Assembly (NCBI GenBank): GCA_002347365.1
Contig: DDWT01000025.1
Span: 39,164 to 103,163, forward strand
DNA from: Actinobacteria bacterium UBA2279
GTDB lineage: Bacteria; Actinomycetota; Coriobacteriia; Anaerosomatales; Anaerosomataceae
Direction of reading: 5' to 3'
DNA length: 64,000 bases
The translations under genes and the position numbers were made by a program. This document shows positions 42,446 to 50,783 of this stretch, in pieces. Below the pieces are notes generated by a model. The model was not told where the DNA came from and made no database searches. It saw only the letters and a program-made list of their open reading frames with translations. How positions within the stretch are numbered: the stretch's first letter is position 1; each line of letters opens with the position of its first letter.

Positions 42446-43312
42446 ATGCTGATAGGCGCTCATGTGGGTGTTGCAGGCGGGTACCCTCAGGCCCTGCAGT
42501 ACGCGGTAGATGTGGGTGCTGAATGCGCGCAGATCTTCGCCAAGAGCCCGCGTCAATGGCACGCTCCCGCATTCAAGTCGGATGTGGCAGACGCGTTCAA
42601 GGCCGCCCGTGAGTCGCTCGCGTTCGGTCCCGTGCTGACGCACACGGCCTATCTCATCAACCTGGCGTCGGTCGATCCGTTGCTGCTGGCCAAGTCGGTC
42701 AACGCGCTTGCCGACGAACTCGAGCGGGCCTCTCTTCTCGGCGCCGATGCTGTCATCACGCATATCGGTACGACCGGAGGTACCGATGTCGAAAAGACCG
42801 CTCTCCGCGTGGCTACAGCGATCGCGCAGGCATTCGCTCTGGCTGGCCCTATCGGTACGCGGCTCCTGCTTGAGAACACGGCTGGTGCAGGGACGACGTT
42901 CGGCAACGGTCCGGAGGAGATAGGCTCCGTTCTTCACGCACTGCCAGGCGACCTGAAGGGGCGCGTTGGCATCTGCATCGACACCTGTCACGCACATGCG
43001 GCGGGATACGACCTGTCCCTTCCTACGGGGTGGGAGTCCCTGGTCGATGCGTTCGACTCCTACTGCGGCGGCGACGCGATCGGTGCGGTTCACATGAACG
43101 ACTGTGCGTTTCCTGCCGGGGCGCATCGCGATAGACATGCCTGGATCGGAGACGGGACGATCGGCTACGCCGGTTTTGCGGCCATCATATGCGACCAACG
43201 TCTACGCGACATACCCGCCGTGACCGAGATGCCAGGTGAGACGCCGGAGAAGGACGCCGAGAACATCAGGCGTTTGCGCCGTTTGCGCGACGCGTGTTCG
43301 GAACGCGCATGA
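42446..43312 (+). CDS. nfo: Endonuclease IV (AP endonuclease)
   Basis: Cleaves DNA at abasic sites in base excision repair; TIM barrel with three zincs. 288 residues. IGAHVGVAGGYPQAL at the start, HTAYLINLAS (~70), ENTAGAGTTFG (~155), CIDTCHAHAAGYDL (~182) and HMNDCAFPAGAHRDRHAWIG (~212-231) hold the metal ligands. ATG 42446 follows GAAAGG at 5 nt; an in-frame ATG at 42419 has no ribosome site. The 3' end overlaps the convergent nuclease gene by 47 bases. Confidence 0.95.
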   Translation: MLIGAHVGVAGGYPQALQYAVDVGAECAQIFAKSPRQWHAPAFKSDVADAFKAARESLAFGPVLTHTAYLINLASVDPLLLAKSVNALADELERASLLGADAVITHIGTTGGTDVEKTALRVATAIAQAFALAGPIGTRLLLENTAGAGTTFGNGPEEIGSVLHALPGDLKGRVGICIDTCHAHAAGYDLSLPTGWESLVDAFDSYCGGDAIGAVHMNDCAFPAGAHRDRHAWIGDGTIGYAGFAAIICDQRLRDIPAVTEMPGETPEKDAENIRRLRRLRDACSERA

Positions 43313-44963
43313 AACGGCGCGCGGCCGCGACGACCTTGTGAGCCAAGTCGTCCGCATCGCCCGTGAAGCGCACCTCTGAGGGGGCGTTCTGCTCCCGGTA
43401 TGTGTGGATCAAGAAGATGTCACGGAGTTGTCGTGGGGTCAGGGTGTCGCTGTCCGGATCGGCCGCCGGGCTCTCGTAAGCGCGTCGTATCGAACTTGTC
43501 ACCGCCTGCTCCCACTCGTCGGAGCCCAAGTGGTCCTTCGGTACCCGCATGGTCCGCATAAGGTAACCGAAGCGCACGAGGTGCAGTGCGAGAGCCCGCT
43601 CGTTGCCCTCGATGATGACCATGCCCGGGGTGGCCGCCGCCTCTCGGACGATCCTCAGGGCAGACATCGTACGGTCAACAGCGCGAAGCGCGTCGCGATA
43701 CCCGATCGCATCCTCGTAACGCTGCTCCGCCGCAGACGCCTCCCGGAGCGTCTGCAATGCTGACCGGAACTGCTCCGCGCCGCCATCGAATGAGGCGAGC
43801 GCAGCCGCCACACGCTTTTGGTATTCGGCAACGGTAAGGCCTCCGTCGCATGGATGCGGACAGGACCCATCGGAGCGCCTGGGACAGAGCCGCGACCGTC
43901 CAGCTTCATCGAGCCGTCGAGTACATGCTCGAAGTCCATAGTGAGCGCGAAGTGCGTCAACCAGTGTCGTCGCGGCCCAGACATTGGTGAGAGGCCCGAT
44001 CGTGGTCCCGGTGGCATACCGCCGATTGGTCACACGAAGTCGCGGAAAGCGCGATGCGGTGTCCACATGCAGGTAGACAACACTGCGGCCTCGCTCGTGA
44101 TCTTTGTCGAGCCGGGGATGGTACCGCAGCGAGAGGCGGCTCTCGAGCAACTGCGCGTCCAACTGTGAGGCGCACATGATGTGGTCGACCTTGGCGGTCA
44201 GCACGGCGGGGTGGTTCGAGGTCTGGTCGACGGGAGCGTAGAAGTAGCTTCGCACCCGTGTCCGCAGACTCTTCGCTCGGCCGACATGCAAGACCGAACC
44301 TGCCGCATCACGCATGACGTAGACCCCTGGAGCATCGGGCAGATCGGTCGCGAGCACCAACTTGCGCGCGAGATCTCCTTGAAGCGCGAGTCCTGAGAAC
44401 CGTGCGACATCGCCGGCCGTCGAGATCCCGCGTTCCACAAGCTCCGCGAGCATCAGGCACCACACCTCTGCGGTCGCCATCGCATCGGTCGTTGCCCGGT
44501 GGTCCGGTACCGTTTCGACCTGGTACGCCAGAGCGAGTGCACGCAGGTTGTGCCGTTCAAGTTCCGGGTGCAAACGACGCGCGAGTACGAGGGTATCAAG
44601 AACCGGACGAGGAAAGGGGATGCCCCATGCCCGCTCCGCCTCGTAGTCGAGAAAGCCCAGGTCGAAGCGATGGTTGTGGGCAATGAGCACCGACTCACCC
44701 ACGAATTCCCGGAAGCGACGCATCACTGTCGTCACATCCGGGGCATCCGCCACCATCGAATCATCGATGCCGGTGAGATGCTTGATCGCCGGCGGGATCG
44801 GCTCTGATGCCCGAACGAGCTCGCCGAAGCGTCCGACGATGTTGCCCGCCATGATGTGAACGGCACCGATCTCGATGATGCCGTTCGTTCCCGGTCGACA
44901 ACCGGTGGTCTCGATATCGACGGTTACGAAGCTGCCGTCACTGAGAGGAGTGCCTGCGAGCAT
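43266..44963 (-). CDS. DEDDh 3'-5' exonuclease fused to GIY-YIG (UvrC/Cho-like) nuclease
   Basis: 565 residues. The N-terminal DnaQ-like exonuclease (~8-170) shows TVDIETTGCRPGTNGIIEIG, AHNHRFDLGFLD and DHRATTDAMATAE, which provide the DEDDh acidic residues and His. The GIY-YIG domain follows (~205-290: LPDAPGVYVMRDAAGSVLHV, GRAKSLRTRVRSYF), like the N-terminal half of UvrC or Cho. The C-terminal ~250 residues include a UvrC-like region with Cys pairs (RLCPRRSDGSCPHPC). This fusion is known in Actinobacteria; DNA repair is inferred from the domains. It faces nfo with 47 overlapping bases. Confidence 0.9.
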   Translation of the reverse strand: MLAGTPLSDGSFVTVDIETTGCRPGTNGIIEIGAVHIMAGNIVGRFGELVRASEPIPPAIKHLTGIDDSMVADAPDVTTVMRRFREFVGESVLIAHNHRFDLGFLDYEAERAWGIPFPRPVLDTLVLARRLHPELERHNLRALALAYQVETVPDHRATTDAMATAEVWCLMLAELVERGISTAGDVARFSGLALQGDLARKLVLATDLPDAPGVYVMRDAAGSVLHVGRAKSLRTRVRSYFYAPVDQTSNHPAVLTAKVDHIMCASQLDAQLLESRLSLRYHPRLDKDHERGRSVVYLHVDTASRFPRLRVTNRRYATGTTIGPLTNVWAATTLVDALRAHYGLRACTRRLDEAGRSRLCPRRSDGSCPHPCDGGLTVAEYQKRVAAALASFDGGAEQFRSALQTLREASAAEQRYEDAIGYRDALRAVDRTMSALRIVREAAATPGMVIIEGNERALALHLVRFGYLMRTMRVPKDHLGSDEWEQAVTSSIRRAYESPAADPDSDTLTPRQLRDIFLIHTYREQNAPSEVRFTGDADDLAHKVVAAARRFMRVPNTRRANGANA

Positions 44964-45124
44964 GTCATGCCAGTCGCTAGAGGGTGTTTGTCGCGTACAA
45001 TGCTAGCATGGGCCGTTGAACCTGGGCATGTGTTGCCCGTCACGGTTGCGGCTCGTAGCATATGGTTGTGTAGATCTGACTGACGTTCTCTCTCGTCCTA
45101 CTCGACCGTGAAGGTGGATGTGAC

Positions 45125-46228
45125 ATGGCGTTCTTCCTGGTTGACCGCAACCGTGATGACGGTTCGCTGAGGCTACTGTCTGCCAATCCGTTCCCGACTC
45201 GAGAGGACGCGCTAACCGCCCTCCCTGGACTCATGGCCTCGCATGACAGCGGCTCACACGACGTGTTCGTATGCGATCTTGATACCGCTACACCGGTTCT
45301 GTTCGTGCCGCAACCTCCGTCTCCCACCGAGGTCATCGCGTCTGCCCCGGATCAGTCGCAGATCGAAGAACCGCTGACCCTTGAAGCGGAGCCTACTGCA
45401 GGGGTATGGGAGACACCGGCCCCGGCAGAGGCAGAGCTCGAGACCGCCCTCACCGATGAAGCCGCAGAGGGGATGGAGTTGGCGGATGCGTTGCGGCGTG
45501 CCGCCACGTCGATGGAGTCGGAAGGCATCGTCGCACCTGAACCCATTCTGCCTGTCCCTGTCGTTGAAGAGCCGGTCACCGACAAGGTTGACGACGAGGT
45601 CACGGAGACAGAAGCACCCCTCCTCACGGACGCGGAAGACTCCGATGAGGTGGCGATCGATGAGGCTGCCGAGGAATCTGTCGCTGGTCTACCCACCTTC
45701 GAGGAAGACCTTGCTAGCACGATCGCATCGCTCGGCGTTGAGATCCCCGTTGAGGAAGCCGCCACTCCCGACAAGCCCGCCGAGACGACCGCCACCACGG
45801 AATGGCCGTGGGCCAATGTCGAACCCGTAGACGATGTCGAGACGCTTACACAGCCCGAGGAGGCTGCCCTGGCTGCCGGTCCACTTGAGGAGGAGTTCGT
45901 ACCTCGTCCTGTGATCATGGGTGACTACGGCGATACCGCTATCTCAGAGGACACCGCCGAAGTGGCACCGGTTGAGGAAGTCCCTGAACCGGAGCCGGTG
46001 GTCGAACCGATCGAGGCACAGACCGTTGAGACCGAGCCGGTGGAGATTCCGGTGCCAACACTTGCCGAGGAGCTTGCAGCGGTGGAGACGGCGCCCGCTG
46101 CCTACGAGCCAGGCGAGTTGGAACTCGGTGAGTACTCGTGCGATGACTGCGTCTACGCGAACACCTGTCCGAAGGCCGGGACGAGCAATCCGGCTGAATG
46201 CGGCAGTTTCCAGTGGAAATCTCTCTAA
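45125..46228 (+). CDS. Acidic, low-complexity protein with C-terminal four-Cys motif
   Basis: I do not recognise a named family. 367 residues: a small N-terminal domain (~1-65, MAFFLVDRNRDDGSLRLLS...), then ~270 residues dominated by Glu, Ala, Pro and Val with almost no Lys or Arg, probably disordered. A compact tail carries C-x2-C-x5-C-x10-C (SCDDCVYANTCP...ECGSFQW). The four cysteines suggest a zinc or iron-sulfur site. No signal peptide or membrane segment is seen. AAGGTGG lies 9 nt before the ATG. A TACAAT at 44996 could be its -10. The next gene, 78 nt on, has its own promoter. Confidence 0.75.
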   Translation: MAFFLVDRNRDDGSLRLLSANPFPTREDALTALPGLMASHDSGSHDVFVCDLDTATPVLFVPQPPSPTEVIASAPDQSQIEEPLTLEAEPTAGVWETPAPAEAELETALTDEAAEGMELADALRRAATSMESEGIVAPEPILPVPVVEEPVTDKVDDEVTETEAPLLTDAEDSDEVAIDEAAEESVAGLPTFEEDLASTIASLGVEIPVEEAATPDKPAETTATTEWPWANVEPVDDVETLTQPEEAALAAGPLEEEFVPRPVIMGDYGDTAISEDTAEVAPVEEVPEPEPVVEPIEAQTVETEPVEIPVPTLAEELAAVETAPAAYEPGELELGEYSCDDCVYANTCPKAGTSNPAECGSFQWKSL

Positions 46229-46242
46229 CCCCAAAGTATTGA

Positions 46243-46277
46243 TGACACGCATGGCCCGTCTACCATATAGTGTAGAC
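46243..46277 (+). promoter_or_regulatory. Promoter with palindrome over the -10 of the chelatase-like gene
   Basis: TGACAC (46243-46248), 17 bp, TATAGT (46266-46271). The -10 is enclosed by the inverted repeat GTCTAC (46258-46263) and GTAGAC (46272-46277), an arrangement typical of a repressor site. The regulator is unknown. Confidence 0.45.
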
Positions 46278-46306
46278 GCGTGATCTTGTCTCTCGGAGGG
46301 CACCTG

Positions 46307-48271
46307 ATGTCGCCGGTTGACCGCAACTGCTATCCGTTCTCGGCCATCGTCGGTCAGGACGCTCTTCGGACCGCCCTACTGCTCAACGCCGTGGATCCCC
46401 GAGTCGGTGGCGTGCTCATCCGCGGCCACAAAGGGACAGCCAAGTCGACAGCCGTCCGTGCTCTAGCCGCGATACTCCCGGAGTACGACATCATCGACGG
46501 ATGCGCGTACGGATGCGACCCCGATGACCCGCGTTCCTGGTGCTCAGCGTGCAAAGAGTCCGCCGGCGAGCCGTCTCGCTCACGTCGCCGTCCGAACCTG
46601 GTCGATCTTCCCGTGTCCGCAACGGAGGACCGCGTCGTCGGCACCCTGGATCTTGAGCACGCCCTCAAACAGGGCGAGCGTCGGTACGAACCAGGACTGC
46701 TCGCCGACGCCAACCGCGGCATCCTGTACGTGGACGAGGTCAATCTCCTCGACGATCATCTCGTAGACACACTGCTCGATGCGTCCGCAAGCGGGATCAA
46801 CGTGGTCGAGCGAGAGGGAGTCCGATTTCAGCATCCTGCCCGGTTCATCCTCGTCGGCACCATGAACCCCGAGGAAGGTGACCTTCGTCCACAACTGCTG
46901 GATCGGTTCGGGCTGTGCGTCGATGTCGAGGGCATCAGTGATCCGCACGCGCGCGTGGAGATCATGCGCCGCAGACGTTCCTGGGAAGATGACCCCGAGG
47001 CGTTCTCGCGCACGTGGCTTGCTCAAGAGGCGGCGCTGGCCGGCAAGATCGAGCAAGCCCAGAGCAGACTGCCCGACGTTGAGCTGGACGACGACCTGCT
47101 CTTCCTCATCGCATCCGTCTGTGCGCACATCGGTGTTGACGGCCATCGCGCAGACCTGACAATGGCGCGGGCTGCGACCGCGTACGCGCTGCTTCGCGAA
47201 GGCACCAGTGTCACGTCCGCGGATATCCGCCACGTCGCCCCCATGGTGCTGGCGCATCGTATGAAGCGCACACCCTTCGAGAAGGAGCGCTTCGACCAGG
47301 ACCAGATCGCCACCCTGTTCTCGGGATCGTCAGGTGATGATGGCAGCGACGGAGAGTCTGACGGAGCCAGCGGGCCGACCGGCGACGGAGGAGCGACTCT
47401 TGAGATCGCACGGACTCTCGTTGAGGGAGCCATAGCCGACGGCGAGAACGGAGAACTCCGTTCATCGATGTCGCTGGATCTGGATCGCGTCCGAAGGTCT
47501 CAGGGGGGCCGTCGGCAAGAGACGACCTCGGATGACCGTCGGGGGCGCTATGTGCGCGCAGAAGCCCCGCGCACGGGTGCCGCACCCGATATCGCACTTG
47601 ATGCCACGATTCGTGCAGCAGCACCTCACCAGTCGTCGCGTGAAGGTGACATGGCTATTCGCATCCAGCCCTCGGACATCCGCAACAAGGTCAGGCGTAG
47701 GCGTGTGGGCGCTTCCATCGTCTTCTGCGTGGATGCCAGCGGCTCGATGGGTGCCCAGAATCGCATGGAGATCGCCAAGGCAGCCGTGCTCGAACTCCTG
47801 GTAGATGCCTATCAGCGGCGCGACAGAGTCGGACTGGTGGCGTTCCGCGGCGAGGATGCCGATCTGGTGCTCTCACCTACGGCAAGCGTCGAACTTGCGC
47901 AGCTCAAACTCCGTGCACTTCCTACCGGCGGAGCAACACCTCTGGCTCATGGAATCCTGAAGTCCCTGGAAGTACTCCAGCTTGAGACTCGCCGCAATGA
48001 CGATATCATTCCGTGGTTGGTTCTGGTCACGGACGGGCGCGGGAATGTCGGCGTTGAGGGCGGTCTCGGCTCCGAGGACGCGAAGGCCGCTGCGGAACGA
48101 GTGCGGGAAGCCCGGGTCAACACCATCGTCATCGACACGACGCACACCTCCCGTAGCGGCAGCGCAGCTCGAGAGATCGCGCAAGCGGCGGGCGGGGAGT
48201 ACGTCCGACTGGCGTCGATGGATGGCGGAGCGCTCAGCGTGATCGTCCGGGAGCGCCTGCATACGGCCTAG
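46307..48271 (+). CDS. AAA+ ATPase/VWA protein, magnesium-chelatase I/D type
   Basis: 654 residues. The AAA+ part resembles ChlI/BchI: FSAIVGQDALRTALLLNA, Walker A GHKGTAKSTAVRA (~42-54) and ILYVDEVNLLDDHLVD (~134-149). A Cys-bearing insert lies between (GCAYGCDPDDPRSWCSAC). After an acidic linker, the VWA domain begins with the metal site FCVDASGSMGAQ (~468-479), as in ChlD/BchD. Such single-chain I-D fusions occur in many non-photosynthetic bacteria and are named Mg- or Co-chelatase subunits, but no catalytic H subunit is in the window. An ATPase acting on another target is equally possible. CGGAGGG lies 6 nt before ATG 46307; GTG 46280 is an alternative. Confidence 0.88.
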   Translation: MSPVDRNCYPFSAIVGQDALRTALLLNAVDPRVGGVLIRGHKGTAKSTAVRALAAILPEYDIIDGCAYGCDPDDPRSWCSACKESAGEPSRSRRRPNLVDLPVSATEDRVVGTLDLEHALKQGERRYEPGLLADANRGILYVDEVNLLDDHLVDTLLDASASGINVVEREGVRFQHPARFILVGTMNPEEGDLRPQLLDRFGLCVDVEGISDPHARVEIMRRRRSWEDDPEAFSRTWLAQEAALAGKIEQAQSRLPDVELDDDLLFLIASVCAHIGVDGHRADLTMARAATAYALLREGTSVTSADIRHVAPMVLAHRMKRTPFEKERFDQDQIATLFSGSSGDDGSDGESDGASGPTGDGGATLEIARTLVEGAIADGENGELRSSMSLDLDRVRRSQGGRRQETTSDDRRGRYVRAEAPRTGAAPDIALDATIRAAAPHQSSREGDMAIRIQPSDIRNKVRRRRVGASIVFCVDASGSMGAQNRMEIAKAAVLELLVDAYQRRDRVGLVAFRGEDADLVLSPTASVELAQLKLRALPTGGATPLAHGILKSLEVLQLETRRNDDIIPWLVLVTDGRGNVGVEGGLGSEDAKAAAERVREARVNTIVIDTTHTSRSGSAAREIAQAAGGEYVRLASMDGGALSVIVRERLHTA

Positions 48272-48275
48272 TGGG

Positions 48276-48621
48276 TGCGGAGTGGGCCTGTAAGCCGGAT
48301 TCTGTCGTGTGCGACCATCTATCTGGGACCGCCGTCGCCGACGGCCTCACGCGGGCATACCCGAGCGTTGACTGGGCCAGCCGTAATCGCTCCTATTCGC
48401 CCTTGCTCCGGGTGGGGTTTGCCAAGCCGCCACGTCACCGTGGCGCTGGTGCGCTCTTACCGCACCGTTTCAGCTTGTCTCCCGCAAAAGAGCGGGGGAG
48501 TTTTCTTTTCTGTGGCACTTTCCGTCGCGTCGCCGCGCCCTGCCGTTAGCAGGCACCCTGCCCTGTGGAGTCCGGACTTTCCTCACGTCTCTCGACGCGC
48601 GGTCGCCCGGCCCACTCCGCA
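48276..48621 (-). ncRNA. rnpB: RNase P RNA
   Basis: Catalytic RNA of RNase P, about 346 nt. The 5' end TGCGGAGTGGGCC pairs perfectly with the 3' end GGCCCACTCCGCA (helix P1). Universally conserved blocks are present on the - strand: GAGGAAAGTCCGGACTCC near the 5' side, the AGGGCAGGGTGCCTGCTAAC region after it, and GACAGAATCCGGCTTACAGG at the 3' side. Bacterial type A is likely. The 3' end lies 4 bases from the stop of the convergent chelatase-like gene. Confidence 0.96.
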
Positions 48622-48624
48622 CGT

Positions 48625-48630
48625 CATTGT
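48625..48630 (-). promoter_or_regulatory. -10 box of rnpB
   Basis: On the - strand TACAAT ends 3 nt before the mature RNA end, close to the expected 6-7 nt. No good -35 is visible at 16-18 bp. Confidence 0.5.
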
Positions 48631-48694
48631 AGCAGGTCGTCGAAGGGTTTCGGGCATCGTTGGGCGACGTCGACCGGCATGGCCGTGCGCATGC

Positions 48695-50386
48695 TCAGGT
48701 GGTGATCTGCGCCCGGATCTTCGCCCATGAGTCTTTGAGTGTGAGCGTCCGATTGAACACAAGGGCCCCGCTTGCGGACTCGGGGTCGACGCAGAAGTAG
48801 CCTAGCCGCTCGAACTGCACAGTCTCGCCGATACCGGCGTCGCCGAGAGCAGCCTCGACCAGGCAGTCGCGAAGCACGGTCTCGGAATCGGGATTGAGAT
48901 CGTCGAACAACTCGCGTCCGTCAGATCCGGGGAAGGGACTCGCGAACAGATGATCATAGAGTCGGACCTCGGCGGGCACCGCATGAGCGGCCGACAGCCA
49001 GTGCAGTGTCGCCTTCGGCTTGCGTTCATCCGGCGCTGCGCCACCCCGAGTTGCAGGGTCGTACGTGCACCGCAGCTCGATCACGCGGCCCTTCGCGTCC
49101 TTGACGACCTCGTTGCACGTGATGAAGTATGCCGAGCGAAGCCGGACCTCACGGCCCGGCGCAAGGCGGAAGAACTTCTTGGGCGGATCCTCCATGAAGT
49201 CCCCGCGCTCTATCCACAGCTCACGGGAGAACGGAACCTTACGGGTCCCTGCGGACGGGTCCTCCGGGTTGTTGATGACGTCCATCTCCTCAGTCTGATC
49301 ATCGGGGTAGTTCTCGATGACGACCTTGAGCGGGTCAAGCACTGCGAACCGCCGGAGCGCGGTGCGGTTCAAGACGTTGCGCACCGCATGCTCGAGCATC
49401 TCGATCTCAACGACGCTGTCTGCGCGGGCGACGCCGATCATGGCTGCGAAGTCCCTGATGCCCTCGGCAGGGAAGCCACGACGCCGGATGCCGGTGAGAG
49501 TGGGCATGCGCGGGTCGTCCCAACCCCGCACGTATCCCTCTTTGACGAGACGCAGGAGAACCCGCTTGGAGAGAACGGTGTGCGTGAGGTTCAAACGCGC
49601 GAACTCGTACTGGTGGGGAGTCGACGGTACCGGCAGGTTCGCGATGAACCAGTCGTAGAGCGGCCGGTGGTCCTGGAACTCCAGGGTGCAGATGGAGTGT
49701 GTGATGCCCTCGATCGCGTCGGACTCGCCGTGGGCGAAGTCGTACGACGGGTAGATACACCACGCATCACCGGTGCGCGGATGCGTGGAGTGCAGTATCC
49801 GGTACATCACCGGGTCACGGAAGTTGATGTTTCCGGAAGCCATGTCGATCTTTGCACGCAGAACGCGCGAGCCGTCCGGGAACTCTCCGCTACGCATGCG
49901 CTCGAACAAGTCGAGGTTCTCCTCGGCAGAGCGAGTCCGCCAGGGACTCTCCTTGCCCGGCTCAGTGAGCGTCCCGCGATACTCGCGAATCTCGTCGGCA
50001 GAAAGGTCATCGACGTATGCCTTGCCTTCGCCGATCAGGTAGACCGCCCACTCATAGAGCTGCTCGAAGTAATCACTCGCGTAATAGAGGTGCTCTCCCC
50101 AGTCAAAACCGAGCCAGCGCACATCCGCCATGATAGCGTCGATGTACTCCTGCTCCTCCTTGATCGGGTTGGTGTCATCGAACCTCAGGTGACAACGCCC
50201 GGAGAACTCCGCCGCGATGCCGAAGTTGAGGCAGATCGACTTCGCATGCCCGATGTGAAGGTAGCCGTTCGGCTCCGGAGGGAAGCGCGTCACGACCTCT
50301 CCGATGCGACCTTCACGCAGGTCGGCAGCGACGATGTCTCGAACGAAATCGCTCTTCTCAGATGCTGATGTGTTTTGTGTGTCCAT
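48695..50386 (-). CDS. glnS: Glutaminyl-tRNA synthetase
   Basis: Class I synthetase that directly charges tRNA-Gln, 563 residues. HIGH motif in FPPEPNGYLHIGHAKSICLN (~35-54), the GlnRS-typical RFDDTNPIKEEQEYI, the KMSKS equivalent VLSKRVLLRLVKEG and the C-terminal anticodon beta-barrels. I use ATG 50386, which begins just before the conserved N-terminus; a longer frame to 50485 adds unrelated residues. A TATGCT ends 13 nt before the ATG and there is no Shine-Dalgarno. GlnRS is uncommon in Actinobacteria, most of which use amidation of Glu-tRNA-Gln. Confidence 0.94.
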   Translation of the reverse strand: MDTQNTSASEKSDFVRDIVAADLREGRIGEVVTRFPPEPNGYLHIGHAKSICLNFGIAAEFSGRCHLRFDDTNPIKEEQEYIDAIMADVRWLGFDWGEHLYYASDYFEQLYEWAVYLIGEGKAYVDDLSADEIREYRGTLTEPGKESPWRTRSAEENLDLFERMRSGEFPDGSRVLRAKIDMASGNINFRDPVMYRILHSTHPRTGDAWCIYPSYDFAHGESDAIEGITHSICTLEFQDHRPLYDWFIANLPVPSTPHQYEFARLNLTHTVLSKRVLLRLVKEGYVRGWDDPRMPTLTGIRRRGFPAEGIRDFAAMIGVARADSVVEIEMLEHAVRNVLNRTALRRFAVLDPLKVVIENYPDDQTEEMDVINNPEDPSAGTRKVPFSRELWIERGDFMEDPPKKFFRLAPGREVRLRSAYFITCNEVVKDAKGRVIELRCTYDPATRGGAAPDERKPKATLHWLSAAHAVPAEVRLYDHLFASPFPGSDGRELFDDLNPDSETVLRDCLVEAALGDAGIGETVQFERLGYFCVDPESASGALVFNRTLTLKDSWAKIRAQITT

Positions 50387-50501
50387 GGTCGCCGAGGATA
50401 GCATACCGAGCAGCAAGAAGTGGATAGCCGCATCTGACGGGGTCACGAGCAGCCGTGCGAGGCTGTCTCCGGTGCAGCTCGACAAGCACGATCCAGTCCG
50501 A

Positions 50502-50539
50502 GGAAACAGAACAGGTCAGAGGCTACAGCCTCTGACCTG
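50502..50539 (-). terminator. Terminator of the tRNA transcript
   Basis: A perfect 12-bp stem, CAGGTCAGAGGC (50512-50523) with GCCTCTGACCTG (50528-50539), loop TACA. Read on the - strand it is followed by TTCTGTTTCC. It lies directly after tRNA-Glu and separates the tRNAs from glnS. Confidence 0.85.
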
Positions 50540-50547
50540 CGATTTTG

Positions 50548-50623
50548 TGGTAGCCCGTACGGGATTCGAACCCGTGATCTCCGCCTTGAGAGGGCGGTGT
50601 CCTAACCGCTAGACGAACGGGCC
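50548..50623 (-). tRNA. tRNA-Glu (anticodon CTC)
   Basis: 76 nt including encoded CCA. Acceptor arms GGCCCGT/ACGGGCT, anticodon stem CCGCC/GGCGG with loop CTCTCAA giving anticodon CTC, and T arm CGGGTTCGAATCCCG. Five bases separate it from tRNA-Gln, so both are cut from one precursor. Confidence 0.97.
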
Positions 50624-50628
50624 AAACT

Positions 50629-50704
50629 TGGCTGGGGTGCTAGGGCTCGAACCTAGACTCTTCGGAACCAGAATCCGACGTGTTGCCAGTTACACCACAC
50701 CCCA
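50629..50704 (-). tRNA. tRNA-Gln (anticodon CTG)
   Basis: 76 nt including encoded CCA. Acceptor TGGGGTG/CACCCCA (U1-A72, as usual for tRNA-Gln), anticodon stem TCGGA/TCCGA with loop TTCTGGT giving CTG, T arm CTAGGTTCGAGCCCTAG, discriminator G. Confidence 0.97.
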
Positions 50705-50737
50705 GTTCGCGCATGCGCTGCCTGGGCGCGAGACGGT

Positions 50738-50766
50738 ATGCTACCGAGCGTCCACGCGCGTGTCAA
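50738..50766 (-). promoter_or_regulatory. Promoter of the tRNA-Gln/tRNA-Glu transcript
   Basis: On the - strand: consensus TTGACA (complement of 50761-50766), 17-bp spacer, TAGCAT (complement of 50738-50743). The start would be at about 50731, 27 nt before tRNA-Gln. Confidence 0.8.
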
Positions 50767-50783
50767 GCCAGGCAGCCATGACC

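Noticed and set aside
45008..45019. A leaderless three-codon mini-ORF 6 bp after TACAAT
   Set aside because: Too short to support; the TACAAT is noted only as a possible -10 for the acidic protein gene.
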